A stretch of DNA of 64,000 nt, from NCBI RefSeq assembly GCF_033095865.1, contig NZ_AP019365.1, positions 3,321,501 to 3,385,500 on the forward strand, read 5' to 3'. Every line of letters starts with the position of its first letter. The first letter of the stretch is position 1. The DNA comes from Pseudomonas sp. KU43P (GTDB lineage Bacteria; Pseudomonadota; Gammaproteobacteria; Pseudomonadales; Pseudomonadaceae). A program made the position numbers and the translations under genes. The notes under the pieces are model-generated. The model worked only from the letters and a program-made list of their open reading frames with translations, was not told the DNA's origin and searched no databases. Below, piece by piece: positions 27,036-35,859 of the stretch.

Positions 27036-29102
27036 ATGACCCAGCCCGATCCGTCATACGTCAAATGGCTCGAAGACCGCTCCATGCTCAAGGCCTCGCA
27101 AGCGCGGGCCCGCCTGTACTCCGGCCAGTCGCGCCTGTGGCTCAACCCCTACGCCGAAGCCCAACCACGCCGCGCCACGGAAATCGCCTCGGTGTGGCTC
27201 ACCGTCTATCCCGACGCGATCATCGCGCCCGAAGGCGACTCGGTGCTTGCCGCGCTGGGCCACGAAACCCTGTGGAAGCGCCTGTCGGACATGGGCGTGC
27301 AAGGCATTCACACCGGCCCCATCAAACAATCCGGCGGTGTGCGTGGGCGTGACTTCACCCCAAGCATCGACGGCAACTTCGACCGCATCAGCTTCGACAT
27401 CGACCCGCTCTACGGCACCGAGCAGGAGCTGGTGCAGATGAGCCGCATGGCCGCCGCACACAATGCCGTGACCATCGACGACCTGATCCCCTCGCACACC
27501 GGCAAGGGCGCGGACTTCCGCCTGGCCGAACTGGGCCACGATGCCTTCCCCGGGCTCTACCACATGGTCGAGATTCGCGAGGAGGACTGGCCCTTGCTGC
27601 CGGAGGTGCCCGCCGGGCGCGATGCGGTCAATCTGCTGCCGGCCCAGTGCGACGAGCTCAAGGCGCGCCATTACATCGTCGGGCAGTTGCAACGGGTGAT
27701 CTTCTTCGAGCCGGGGGTCAAGGAGACCGACTGGAGCGTCACCGCGCCGATCACCGGAGTCGACGGCAAGACCCGGCGTTGGGTGTACCTGCACTACTTC
27801 AAGGAAGGCCAGCCCTCGCTGAACTGGCTCGACCCCAGCTTCGCTGCCCAGCAGATGATCATCGGCGATGCCTTGCACGCACTGGACTGCCTGGGTGCAC
27901 GCGGACTGCGCCTGGATGCCAACGGTTTTCTCGGCGTGGAAACACGCGCCAGCGGCACCGCCTGGTCGGAAAGCCACCCACTGTCGATCGTCGGCAATCA
28001 GCTGATCGGCGGCATGATCCGCAAGGCCGGTGGCTTCAGCTTTCAGGAGCTGAACCTGACCCTGGACGACATCGCGCAGATGTCCAAGGGTGGCGCCGAC
28101 CTCTCCTACGACTTCATCACCCGCCCGGCCTACCAGCATGCGCTGTTGACCGGCGACACTGAATTCCTGCGCCTGATGCTCAAGGAGATGCAGGCCTTCG
28201 GCATCGACCCGGCGTCGTTGATCCACGCCCTGCAGAACCACGACGAACTGACCGTGGAGCTGGTGCACTTCTGGACCCTGCATGCCCACGACATGTACCT
28301 GTACAAGGGCCAGACCCTGCCCGGCAGCATCCTGCGCGAGCACATTCGCGAAGAAATCTACGAACGCCTGTCCGGCGAGCATGCGCCGTACAACCTGCGC
28401 TTTGTCACCAATGGCATTTCCTGCACCACCGCCAGCCTCATCACCGCGGCGCTGGGCATCCGCGACCTTGAGCACATCGGCCCGGCCGAGATCGAACAGG
28501 TGCAGAAGGTGCACCTGCTGCTGGTGATGTACAACGCCATGCAGCCTGGCGTGGTGGCCCTGTCGGGCTGGGACCTGGTGGGTGCCTTGCCGCTGCCGGC
28601 CGAGTTGGTGGCCGAGCGCATGCTCGATGGCGATACCCGCTGGATCCACCGCGGCGGCTACGACCTGGCGGGGCTCGCGCCACAGGCCGAGGCGTCGGTG
28701 CGCGGCATGCCGCGCGCGCGCTCGCTGTATGGCAGCCTCGATAGCCAACTGGAAAACCCCGACTCCTTCGCCAGCAAGGTGAAAAAGCTGCTCGCGGTGC
28801 GCCAGGCATATGGGATTGCCACCAGCCGCCAGGTGCTGGTGCCCGAAGTCAGCAGCCCGGGGTTGCTGGTGATGGTGCATGAGCTGCCGGCCGGGCGCGG
28901 GATACAGATCAGTGCGCTGAACTTCGGCCAGGCGGTGATCGCCGAAGAACTGCTGTTGACCGGATTTACGCCGGGAACGGTGGTGGACATGATCAACGAG
29001 ACGGTCGAGGGGGACCTGACCGAGGATGGGCGATTGATGATCAACCTGGACCCGTTCGAGGCCTTGTGCCTGAGGATCGTCAACAGCAGTGGGCATGTTT
29101 GA
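27036..29102 (+). CDS. GH13 alpha-glucan enzyme, trehalose synthase-like
   Basis: A 688-residue protein of the alpha-amylase (GH13) family related to maltose alpha-D-glucosyltransferases (trehalose synthases). Catalytic residues fit: nucleophile Asp in [11 protein letters not shown], general acid Glu in SFQELNL and the third Asp in LQNHDE. GAGGA lies upstream of the ATG. Family trehalose synthases usually have a fused or adjacent maltokinase; none is here, and the sequence is divergent, so the substrate is uncertain. Monocistronic, flanked by repeats on both sides. Confidence 0.7.
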   Translation: MTQPDPSYVKWLEDRSMLKASQARARLYSGQSRLWLNPYAEAQPRRATEIASVWLTVYPDAIIAPEGDSVLAALGHETLWKRLSDMGVQGIHTGPIKQSGGVRGRDFTPSIDGNFDRISFDIDPLYGTEQELVQMSRMAAAHNAVTIDDLIPSHTGKGADFRLAELGHDAFPGLYHMVEIREEDWPLLPEVPAGRDAVNLLPAQCDELKARHYIVGQLQRVIFFEPGVKETDWSVTAPITGVDGKTRRWVYLHYFKEGQPSLNWLDPSFAAQQMIIGDALHALDCLGARGLRLDANGFLGVETRASGTAWSESHPLSIVGNQLIGGMIRKAGGFSFQELNLTLDDIAQMSKGGADLSYDFITRPAYQHALLTGDTEFLRLMLKEMQAFGIDPASLIHALQNHDELTVELVHFWTLHAHDMYLYKGQTLPGSILREHIREEIYERLSGEHAPYNLRFVTNGISCTTASLITAALGIRDLEHIGPAEIEQVQKVHLLLVMYNAMQPGVVALSGWDLVGALPLPAELVAERMLDGDTRWIHRGGYDLAGLAPQAEASVRGMPRARSLYGSLDSQLENPDSFASKVKKLLAVRQAYGIATSRQVLVPEVSSPGLLVMVHELPAGRGIQISALNFGQAVIAEELLLTGFTPGTVVDMINETVEGDLTEDGRLMINLDPFEALCLRIVNSSGHV

Positions 29103-29111
29103 ACCTGCACC

Positions 29112-29204
29112 GGCCCTGTCGCCGGCAAGCCGGCTCCCACAGGCAACCCACCACTCCAAGGACGCAGGGGCCTCTGTGGGAGCCGGCTTGCCGGCGATAG
29201 GGCC
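29112..29204. repeat. REP pair
   Basis: Inverted REP units at 29112-29143 and 29174-29204 between the GH13 gene and riboflavin synthase. It probably shields the riboflavin synthase mRNA from upstream readthrough. Confidence 0.92.
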
Positions 29205-29279
29205 CGGCCGGGCGACTTGCATTTAGCGCCCCAGGGGCATAGCTTTCCCGGCATTCCTTTTCGTGCCCAGGAGCAACCC

Positions 29280-29909
29280 ATGTACACCGGCATCGTCCAG
29301 GCCGTGCGCCCTCTTCTCGCTGTAACCACCCACCCGGGCCACAACGAGTTCACCGTCGACCTCACCCCCGAACTGCTCGACGAGCTGAAGATCGGCGCCA
29401 GCGTCAGCGTCGAAGGCACCTGCCTGTCGGTCACCGAAATCGACGGCACCCAGGTGAAGTTCGACGCCATGACCGCCACCCTGGAACGCACCAACCTGCG
29501 CTTCTTCAAGGCCGGCCAGGGGGTGAACATCGAGCGTTCAGCGAAGATGAACGCCGAAGTCGGCGGCCACCTGATGGCCGGCCACATCGCCACCACCGCC
29601 GAGATCGTCGAGCTGTCGATCAAGGACACCGGCGCCTTCATCACCTTCCGCATGCCGCAGGAATGGGCCAAGTACGTGTTCCCGCGAGGCTTCCTCGGGG
29701 TCAATGGCTGCAGCCTGACCGTCGCCGATGTCGACGACACGCTGGTGACCATCAACCTGATCCCAGAAACCCTGCGCCAGACCACCTTCGCCCATTACCA
29801 GGCAGGCGAGCTGATCAACATCGAAGTGGACCACCAGACCATGGTGCTGGTCGATGTGGTGGAGCGCACCCTGAAGAACACCCTGACCCGCGAGAAGCTG
29901 CTGTCCTGA
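29280..29909 (+). CDS. ribE: Riboflavin synthase, alpha subunit
   Basis: A 209-residue riboflavin synthase made of two lumazine-binding repeats. It starts with the invariant MYTGIVQ and has VSVEGTCLSVTEI and, in the second half, FLGVNGCSLTVADV; KMNAEVGGHLMAGHI is the domain linker. It joins two 6,7-dimethyl-8-ribityllumazine molecules into riboflavin. The ATG at 29280 is fixed by this N-terminus; AGGAG is 7 bases upstream. No other rib genes adjoin and no FMN riboswitch is visible, so it may be a second, stand-alone copy (symbol ribE or ribC depending on convention). Confidence 0.9.
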   Translation: MYTGIVQAVRPLLAVTTHPGHNEFTVDLTPELLDELKIGASVSVEGTCLSVTEIDGTQVKFDAMTATLERTNLRFFKAGQGVNIERSAKMNAEVGGHLMAGHIATTAEIVELSIKDTGAFITFRMPQEWAKYVFPRGFLGVNGCSLTVADVDDTLVTINLIPETLRQTTFAHYQAGELINIEVDHQTMVLVDVVERTLKNTLTREKLLS

Positions 29910-29911
29910 CG

Positions 29912-29994
29912 GGCCTCATCGCCGGCAAGCCAGCACCCACCTTGTCAGCAGCGCTGCAAACACTTGTGGGAGCCGGCTTGCCGGCGATAGGGCC
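29912..29994. repeat. REP pair, left unit diverged
   Basis: Units at 29912-29940 and 29964-29994 in inverted orientation. The left copy has substitutions in its distal half (CAGCACCCAC), the right one is canonical. Confidence 0.88.
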
Positions 29995-30006
29995 AGAGCA
30001 GGCACC

Positions 30007-30711
30007 TCAAACGCTGCGGGTAATCCCGCCATCGACACGAATGTTCTGCCCGGTGATGTACGCCCCACCCTCGCTCGCCAGGAAGGCAACCGTCGCAGCA
30101 ATCTCCTCGGCAGTACCGTAGCGCTTGAGCGGCACACTCTCGCGACGGGCGTCAGTGGCCGGCAGGCTGTCGATCCACCCTGGCAGCACGTTGTTGATGC
30201 GAATATTGTCGGCGGCATAGGTGTCGGCGAAGATCTTGCTGAACGACGCCAGCCCGGCGCGGAACACCGCCGAAGTGGGGAACATGTCGCTCGGCTCGAA
30301 GGCCCAGGCGGTGGAGATATTGATCACCACCCCACCCTGCTGGCGTTGCATGATCGGCGTGACCAGGCGGGTCGGGCGGATGACGTTGAGCAGGTAGGTT
30401 TCCATGCCCAGGTGCCAGTCTTCGTCACTGATCTCCAGGATCGGTGCGCGGGGCCCATGGCCGGCGCTGTTGACCAGCACGTCGACGCGGCCCCATTGAG
30501 CGACCACCGCGTCGACCAGGCGCTGGATGTCGTCGTTGCAGCGGTTGCTGCCGGTGACACCGATGCCGCCCAGCTCTCGGGCCAGTGCCTCGCCCTTGCC
30601 GGACGACGACAAGATACCGACCTTGAAGCCGTCCGCCGCCAGGCGCCGGGCGGCTGCCGCGCCCATACCGCTGCCACCGGCGATCACGATTGCCACTTTT
30701 TCAACTGCCAT
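30007..30711 (-). CDS. SDR-family oxidoreductase with atypical active site
   Basis: A 234-residue short-chain dehydrogenase/reductase. The cofactor motif is present as AGGSGMGAAAARRL, with VDVLVNSAG and the catalytic-type Ser in INISTAW. The expected Tyr-X3-Lys is missing: the aligned stretch is PTSAVFRAGLASFSK, with no Tyr and Arg rather than Lys. The C-terminal half (RINNVLPGWIDS, GQNIRVDGG) is otherwise normal. Either it uses another proton relay or it is not a reductase. It lies downstream of a LysR gene on the same strand (83-bp gap). Confidence 0.78.
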   Translation of the reverse strand: MAVEKVAIVIAGGSGMGAAAARRLAADGFKVGILSSSGKGEALARELGGIGVTGSNRCNDDIQRLVDAVVAQWGRVDVLVNSAGHGPRAPILEISDEDWHLGMETYLLNVIRPTRLVTPIMQRQQGGVVINISTAWAFEPSDMFPTSAVFRAGLASFSKIFADTYAADNIRINNVLPGWIDSLPATDARRESVPLKRYGTAEEIAATVAFLASEGGAYITGQNIRVDGGITRSV

Positions 30712-30794
30712 GGGGCCCCCTTGTCGAGCTCGTCTGCATGAATGATGGGTTCAGACTAGCAGCCGCCTTGCGCAGGCAGAGAGCCAGGCAAACT

Positions 30795-31709
30795 TCAATC
30801 AGTCGATAGAAAATCTACTGCCTGAGTTGCCTGCTCCAGCAACCAGCCGCGAACGGTTGCCAGCGCCGGTGGCTGATGGGCGTTGCGTGGCCAGACCAGG
30901 TAAAACGCCTGGTCCAAACGCAATTCGTGGTCGAACGCCAAGGCCAGGCGCCCGGCGGCCAGGTCGCTCTGCACGAAGTAGTAGCTGGCCAGCGCCAGCC
31001 CCTGCCCGGCGATCGCCGCATCGATGGCCAGTGCCGTCTGGTTGAAGCGTACGTTCCTCGCCACCGCCTGCAACGGCTGCTGAAACACCTCGCCGATGAA
31101 ATCGGGCCAGAAGTTGTGCGCGTCATGCAGCAAGGTGTAGCGCTGCAGCTGCGCAAGTTCCGCCGGTGCGCCTTGAGCCTGCAGCAGGGTCGGGCTGCCC
31201 ACGGCGACGATGCGCTGGGGCAGGAACAGTTCGGTGTGCAGCGCCGGGCCGAACGGCGGCCGGCCGTAACGCACGGCAAGGTCCACGCCTTCGGGGCGAA
31301 ACTGCGAAAGACGGTCGGTGGCCAGCACCTGCAGGTCGATGCCCTGGTGCTGCCGGGTGAAGGATGACAGCCGCGGAATCAGCCACTTGGCGGCGAAGGT
31401 TGGGGTCACGCTGACGGTGAGCTGCGCGCCGTCAGGCCGCAGGGCCTGAGTGGCGCTGGCGATCAGGGCGAAGGCGCTGCGGATGTCGCTGCTGTAGCGC
31501 TGCCCGGCGCCCGTCAGGCCCAGCCCCCTGGGCAGGCGGTCGAACAGCTTGAGCCCAAGGTTCGCCTCCAGCCCGCGAATCTGCTGCGCCACCGCCGCCT
31601 GGGTCACGCCCAGTTCGTCGGCAGCCAGGCGGAAATTCAGATGCCGCGCCACCACCTCGAATACCCGCAGGGCATTGAGGGGTGGCAGCGCCGAGAAGCC
31701 ATCGGCCAT
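30795..31709 (-). CDS. LysR-family transcriptional regulator, GcvA-like
   Basis: A 304-residue LysR regulator. The helix-turn-helix reads RLAADELGVTQAAVAQQIRG (about 33-52), and the effector domain contains WLIPRLSSF and DLAVRYGRPPFGP, typical of the GcvA group. Target unknown; the SDR gene follows on the same strand and could be co-transcribed. Confidence 0.85.
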   Translation of the reverse strand: MADGFSALPPLNALRVFEVVARHLNFRLAADELGVTQAAVAQQIRGLEANLGLKLFDRLPRGLGLTGAGQRYSSDIRSAFALIASATQALRPDGAQLTVSVTPTFAAKWLIPRLSSFTRQHQGIDLQVLATDRLSQFRPEGVDLAVRYGRPPFGPALHTELFLPQRIVAVGSPTLLQAQGAPAELAQLQRYTLLHDAHNFWPDFIGEVFQQPLQAVARNVRFNQTALAIDAAIAGQGLALASYYFVQSDLAAGRLALAFDHELRLDQAFYLVWPRNAHQPPALATVRGWLLEQATQAVDFLSTD

Positions 31710-31742
31710 GAAGTTTATCTACTGAGTGGAAACGCCCTCACC

Positions 31743-33245
31743 TTACTCGATTCGCGGGTGCTGCTGCACCAGTAGCTTGCGCTTGGCCTCGAGTTCGGCG
31801 ATCTGCTCGTCGATGTCCTCGATTTTCTGCTCGATGGTGTCGTGGTGTTCCTGCAACAGTTCGCGGGCCTCTTCGATGTCCGATGCCGCGGGTGCGGCGC
31901 CGCGCAGGGGCTTGTTGGCGGTTTCCTTCATGGTCAGGCCAGTGACCAGGCCGATGGCGGCGATCACCATCAGGTAATAGGCCGGCATGTACAGGTCGCC
32001 GGTGCTTTCCACCAGCCAGGCGGCCAGGGTCGGGGTGAGGCCGGCGATCAGCACCGAGATGTTGAAGGCGCTGGCCAACGCGCTGTAGCGGATGTGGGTG
32101 GGGAACATCGCCGGCAGGGTCGAGGCCATGACGCCGATGAAGAAATTCAGTAGCACAGCGATGATCAGCAGGCCGGCGAAGATCACCCCGAGCACACCGC
32201 TGTTGATCAGCCAGAAGGCCGGGATGGCCAGGGCGAACAGGCCGACGCTACCGACGATGATGAACGGCCGGCGGCCCCACTTGTCACTCAACAGGCCGAT
32301 CATCGGCTGCACGAACAGCATGCCGACCATGATCGCGATGATGATCAGCACGCCGTGGTCTTCGCTGTAGTGCAGGTTGTGCGACAGGTAGCTGGGCATG
32401 TAGGTGAGCAGCATGTAGTAGGTGACGTTGGTGGCGATCACCACGCCGACGCAGGTCACCAAGCTGCGCCAGTGCTGGGTGGCGACTTCCTTGAACGACA
32501 CTTTGGGCCCCGATGCCAGCCCCTCGCGGTCGCCTTGCTCCAGTTTGTCGACGTGCTGCTGGAAGGCCGGGGTTTCCTCGAGGGCATGGCGCAGGTAAAG
32601 GCCGATGATGCCCAGCGGCAAGGCCAGGAAGAACGGCAGGCGCCAGCCCCATTCGAGGAATTTCTCCTCGCCCAGCACGGTGGAAATCAGCACCACCACC
32701 CCGGCCCCGAGCACGAAGCCGGCAATCGAGCCGAAGTCCAGCCAACTGCCGAGAAAGCCACGCTTGCGGTCGGGTGCGTACTCGGCGACGAAGATCGAGG
32801 CGCCGGTGTACTCCCCGCCCACCGAAAAGCCCTGGGCCATTTTCGCCAGCAACAGCAAGATCGGCGCCCAGATGCCAATGGTGGCGTAGGACGGTATCAA
32901 CCCGATGGCGAAGGTACTGAGCGACATGATCACGATGGTCGCGGCAAGGATCTTCTGCCGGCCGAAGCGATCGCCCAGGGCACCGAAGAACAACCCGCCC
33001 AGTGGGCGGATCAGGAACGGCACCGAGAAGGTGGCCAAGGCGGCGATCATCTGCACGCTGGGGTCGGCGTTGGGGAAGAACACCTTGCCCAAGGCATAGG
33101 CGACAAAGCCATAGACGCCGAAGTCGAACCATTCCATGGCGTTGCCCAGCGCCGCAGCGGTGATCGCCTTGCGCATCTTGGCATCGTCAACGATGGTGAT
33201 GTCTTTCAAGCCGATCGGCTTGACGGTTTTCTTGCGTGATTTCAT
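31743..33245 (-). CDS. proP: Glycine betaine/L-proline:H+ symporter ProP
   Basis: A 500-residue MFS transporter, the same length as E. coli ProP. The N-terminus has NAMEWFDFGVYGFVAYALG and the MFS loop GDRFGRQKIL; twelve helices follow. The C-terminal tail (about 460-500, EARELLQEHHDTIEQKIED onward) is a heptad coiled coil, the osmosensing feature of ProP. Start 33245 is chosen because it gives the E. coli-like MKSRKKTVKPIGLKD opening; a start at 33308 would add 21 unrelated residues. It imports osmoprotectants at high osmolality. Confidence 0.92.
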   Translation of the reverse strand: MKSRKKTVKPIGLKDITIVDDAKMRKAITAAALGNAMEWFDFGVYGFVAYALGKVFFPNADPSVQMIAALATFSVPFLIRPLGGLFFGALGDRFGRQKILAATIVIMSLSTFAIGLIPSYATIGIWAPILLLLAKMAQGFSVGGEYTGASIFVAEYAPDRKRGFLGSWLDFGSIAGFVLGAGVVVLISTVLGEEKFLEWGWRLPFFLALPLGIIGLYLRHALEETPAFQQHVDKLEQGDREGLASGPKVSFKEVATQHWRSLVTCVGVVIATNVTYYMLLTYMPSYLSHNLHYSEDHGVLIIIAIMVGMLFVQPMIGLLSDKWGRRPFIIVGSVGLFALAIPAFWLINSGVLGVIFAGLLIIAVLLNFFIGVMASTLPAMFPTHIRYSALASAFNISVLIAGLTPTLAAWLVESTGDLYMPAYYLMVIAAIGLVTGLTMKETANKPLRGAAPAASDIEEARELLQEHHDTIEQKIEDIDEQIAELEAKRKLLVQQHPRIE

Positions 33246-33333
33246 CCCAGTGTCCCTGTGGCTGAGCCTCTCTGGCATCAGAACCGCAGGGACACTAAAT
33301 AATTCCACGCTCAGCGATTTCTCGCCGTCTGGG

Positions 33334-34308
33334 TCAGATGCCCTCGCGCGCCAGGTCCATGGCGAAGTAGGTCAGGATCAGGTCGGCACCGGCACGCTTG
33401 ATCGCGCCCAGGCTCTCGCGCACCACACGGCCTTCGTCGATGGCACCGGCCAGGCCGCCGAACTTGATCATCGCGTACTCGCCGCTCACCTGGTACGCCG
33501 CCAGCGGCAGGCGCGAGGCGGCGCGGATATCGGCGATCACGTCAAGGTAGGCGCCGGCCGGCTTGACCATCAGCACATCGGCCCCTTCCTGCTCGTCGAG
33601 CAGCGACTCGCGCACGGCTTCGCGGCGGTTCATCGGGTTCATCTGGTAGGCCTTGCGGTCGCCCTTGAGCGTGGTGCCGCCGGCTTCACGGAACGGGCCG
33701 TAGAGCGACGAGGCGAACTTGGTGGAATAGGCCATGATCGCGGTGTCGTGGAAGCCTGCGGCATCCAGCGCGCCACGGATAGCTTGGACCTGGCCGTCCA
33801 TCGCCGCCGACGGTGCGATGAAGTCGGCACCGGCAGCCGCAGCGACCACGGCCTGCTTACCAAGGTTGGCCAGGGTCGCGTCGTTGTCCACGCCGTGGTC
33901 GTGCAGCACGCCGCAGTGGCCGTGGCTGGTGTATTCGCAGAAGCAGGTGTCGGACATCACCACCATTTCCGGCACGGTGTCCTTGCAGATGCGCGCCATG
34001 CGTGCGACCAGGCCGTTTTCGTTCCAGGTGTCGCTGCCGGTGGCATCGAGGTTGTGGGAGACGCCAAAGGTCATCACCGACTTGATGCCAGCGCGGGCGT
34101 AGCGCTCGATTTCCTGGGCGAGCATTTTCTCGGGGATGCGGTTGACCCCCGGCATGCTGGTGATCGGCACGAAGTCATCGATGCCTTCCTCGACGAAGAT
34201 CGGCAGGATCAGGTCTTCGAGGCGGAATTCCGTCTCCTGGAAAAGGGTGCGCAGCGATTCGTTCTGGCGCAGGCGGCGGGGGCGGACGGACGGGAAACGG
34301 TTGGACAT
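33334..34308 (-). CDS. hemB: Delta-aminolevulinic acid dehydratase (porphobilinogen synthase), Zn type
   Basis: A 324-residue HemB. Schiff-base lysines are Lys197 (AYSTKFASS) and Lys249 ([11 protein letters not shown]). The metal loop [14 protein letters not shown] carries Cys122, Cys124 and Cys132, as in zinc-dependent E. coli HemB, rather than the Asp-rich loop of the Mg-dependent P. aeruginosa enzyme. Start ATG 34308 has GGAG 5 bases upstream; longer in-frame starts lack one. It condenses two 5-aminolevulinates to porphobilinogen for haem. A second, Mg-type copy may exist elsewhere in the genome. Confidence 0.93.
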   Translation of the reverse strand: MSNRFPSVRPRRLRQNESLRTLFQETEFRLEDLILPIFVEEGIDDFVPITSMPGVNRIPEKMLAQEIERYARAGIKSVMTFGVSHNLDATGSDTWNENGLVARMARICKDTVPEMVVMSDTCFCEYTSHGHCGVLHDHGVDNDATLANLGKQAVVAAAAGADFIAPSAAMDGQVQAIRGALDAAGFHDTAIMAYSTKFASSLYGPFREAGGTTLKGDRKAYQMNPMNRREAVRESLLDEQEGADVLMVKPAGAYLDVIADIRAASRLPLAAYQVSGEYAMIKFGGLAGAIDEGRVVRESLGAIKRAGADLILTYFAMDLAREGI

Positions 34309-34383
34309 GACAGCTCCAGGGAATATGGACGGCGTACACCATATGCCTGTTGGGCGCCAGTGAAAAGGGCGGATAAGGAGATT

Positions 34384-34556
34384 ATGCATTGCGCCGGATG
34401 CAGTAGCCGTTTTTTGCATGAGATGAACTGGGGTCATCACGACACTGCATGCGCTTCATCCCGGAGTACCTGCGCATCTTCACCGGCCAGGAGCCGGCGC
34501 CCCATGAGCTGGCGCGCCTCTACCAGCGCAACGACTTCACGCCGCCCGCGGCCTAG
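34384..34556 (+). pseudogene. Possible small broken gene
   Basis: A strong ribosome site (AAGGAG, 34375-34380) precedes an ATG at 34384 reading [20 protein letters not shown], with a CxxC pair. That frame then becomes low-complexity Ser/Arg-rich, whereas a different frame from 34449 to the TAG at 34554 reads [20 protein letters not shown] and then LARLYQRNDF, which looks like genuine protein. A frameshift or small deletion near 34445 would join them. No family recognised. Confidence 0.35.
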
Positions 34557-35078
34557 TCAGCCTTCGGTGGGCTGCAGCGGCGTGGGCAGGATTTTCTGGT
34601 AGAAAGCCAGGTCCAGCCAGCGGCCGAACTTGTACGCCGCTTCGCGGATGACCCCTGCCGACTCGAAGCCCAGGCTTTCATGCAAGGCGATGGAAGCTTG
34701 GTTGGCCAGGTCGATGCCGCCGACCATGATATGCACCTCCCGTTGGCTCGCCAGCGCGATCAGGTCGCCGAGCAGGCGCTTGCCCAGCCCCATGCCGCGG
34801 CAGTCGTGGTGGACGTAAACAGAGTGCTCGACGCTGTACTTGTTGGCCGGGCGATCGCGGAACGGACCATAGCTGGCGAAGCCCAGCAGCTTGCCCTGCT
34901 CGTCCTCGTAGCCGATCACCGGCAAGTTGCCACGGCGCTTGCCGGCGAACCATTCGACCATGGATGCGGGTTCGCGTGGCTTGTAGTCGTACAAGGCGGT
35001 CGAGTTGAGGATGGCGTGGTTGAAGATGGCGAGAATGGCCTCGGCGTGGCGTTCTTCGCTGCAGTGGATGAGGCGCAT
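34557..35078 (-). CDS. GNAT-family N-acetyltransferase
   Basis: A 173-residue acetyltransferase of the phosphinothricin/methionine-sulfone type. Motifs: EAILAIFNHAILNSTALYDY near the N-terminus and the acetyl-CoA loop HHDCRGMGLGKRLLGDLI (about 92-110), then HIMVGGIDLANQASIALHES. It acetylates amino groups of small molecules; the actual substrate is unknown. It is divergent from an XRE-cupin regulator gene 74 bp away, which likely controls it. Confidence 0.88.
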   Translation of the reverse strand: MRLIHCSEERHAEAILAIFNHAILNSTALYDYKPREPASMVEWFAGKRRGNLPVIGYEDEQGKLLGFASYGPFRDRPANKYSVEHSVYVHHDCRGMGLGKRLLGDLIALASQREVHIMVGGIDLANQASIALHESLGFESAGVIREAAYKFGRWLDLAFYQKILPTPLQPTEG

Positions 35079-35106
35079 GGCTGACTACCCGAATAGAACA
35101 CAATAA

Positions 35107-35121
35107 GATACGATTTGTATC
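35107..35121. promoter_or_regulatory. Candidate operator between GNAT and XRE-cupin genes
   Basis: GATAC-N5-GTATC, a 5-bp-arm dyad in an AT-rich 74-bp divergent intergenic region, the likely place for autoregulation by the XRE-cupin protein. Confidence 0.4.
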
Positions 35122-35152
35122 AAATAGTGGACGACCTGAGAAGGGCCTTGTG

Positions 35153-35722
35153 ATGACACTTGACCAGACGATTGCTCAGCGCCTTGCCAGCCTGCGTGGC
35201 CAGCAGCGCCTCAGTCTGGCACAACTGGCGGAACGCTCCGGAGTGAGCAAGGCGATGATTTCCAAGATCGAGCGCCTGGACAGCAGCCCCACGGCAGCGG
35301 TGCTGGGGCGGCTGGCGTCGGGGTTGGGGGTGTCCTTGAGCCAGTTGCTGGCAGAGGACAAGGCAGCGGACAGTTCGGCCTTGCGCCTGCGGGAGGCCCA
35401 GGAAACCTGGCGCGACCCGGCCAGCGGCTATGTGCGCAGGCAGGTCGCGGAGCTGGATCAGGCAAGTGGCAGCGAACTGGTGGAGATCGAATTGCCACCG
35501 GGGCAGCGGATCGACTACCCATGCTGGCACTCGCAGCCGTATCGGCAACGGCTGTGGGTAGTGGATGGCGCGTTGGAGGTGACCTATGGCGAAGAGCGCT
35601 ACCTGATGGAAAGCGGTGACCAGCTGGACTTTGCCGTGGACAAGCCGGTGAGTTACCTGGCGCCGGGGGCCGGCACTTGCCGTTACTTGCTCAACATACT
35701 GCACCGGCCGCTTAACCGGTAA
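35153..35722 (+). CDS. XRE-family regulator with C-terminal cupin domain
   Basis: A 189-residue protein: helix-turn-helix at about 10-65 (LSLAQLAERSGVSKAMISKI) and a small cupin sensor domain at about 100-185 (LPPGQRIDYPCWHSQPYRQR, later MESGDQLDFAVDKPVSY). The ATG at 35153 follows AAGGGCC; a GTG one codon earlier is possible. Such proteins control divergently encoded amino-acid or acetyltransferase genes, matching its position next to the GNAT gene. Confidence 0.88.
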   Translation: MTLDQTIAQRLASLRGQQRLSLAQLAERSGVSKAMISKIERLDSSPTAAVLGRLASGLGVSLSQLLAEDKAADSSALRLREAQETWRDPASGYVRRQVAELDQASGSELVEIELPPGQRIDYPCWHSQPYRQRLWVVDGALEVTYGEERYLMESGDQLDFAVDKPVSYLAPGAGTCRYLLNILHRPLNR

Positions 35723-35741
35723 ATCGGATCATCGCGCTGCC

Positions 35742-35836
35742 CCTGTGGGAGCCGGCTTGCCGGCGATAAGGCCCAGACAGACTGTGCAGCTTCGCCTGCA
35801 CTGGCTTCATCGCCGGCAAGCCGGCTCCCACAAGGG
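35742..35836. repeat. REP pair
   Basis: Inverted REP units at 35742-35773 and 35803-35836, lying between the convergent XRE-cupin and RIO kinase genes. Confidence 0.92.
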
Positions 35837-35859
35837 AGGGGATGGCGCGAGCTTGGAGA

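Noticed and set aside
27054..29222. 722-codon minus-strand frame opposite the GH13 gene
   Set aside because: Shadow of the GH13 coding strand; no ribosome site or domain-like sequence.
29103..29279. Possible FMN riboswitch before riboflavin synthase
   Set aside because: The leader is occupied by a REP pair and no conserved RFN element segments were recognised.
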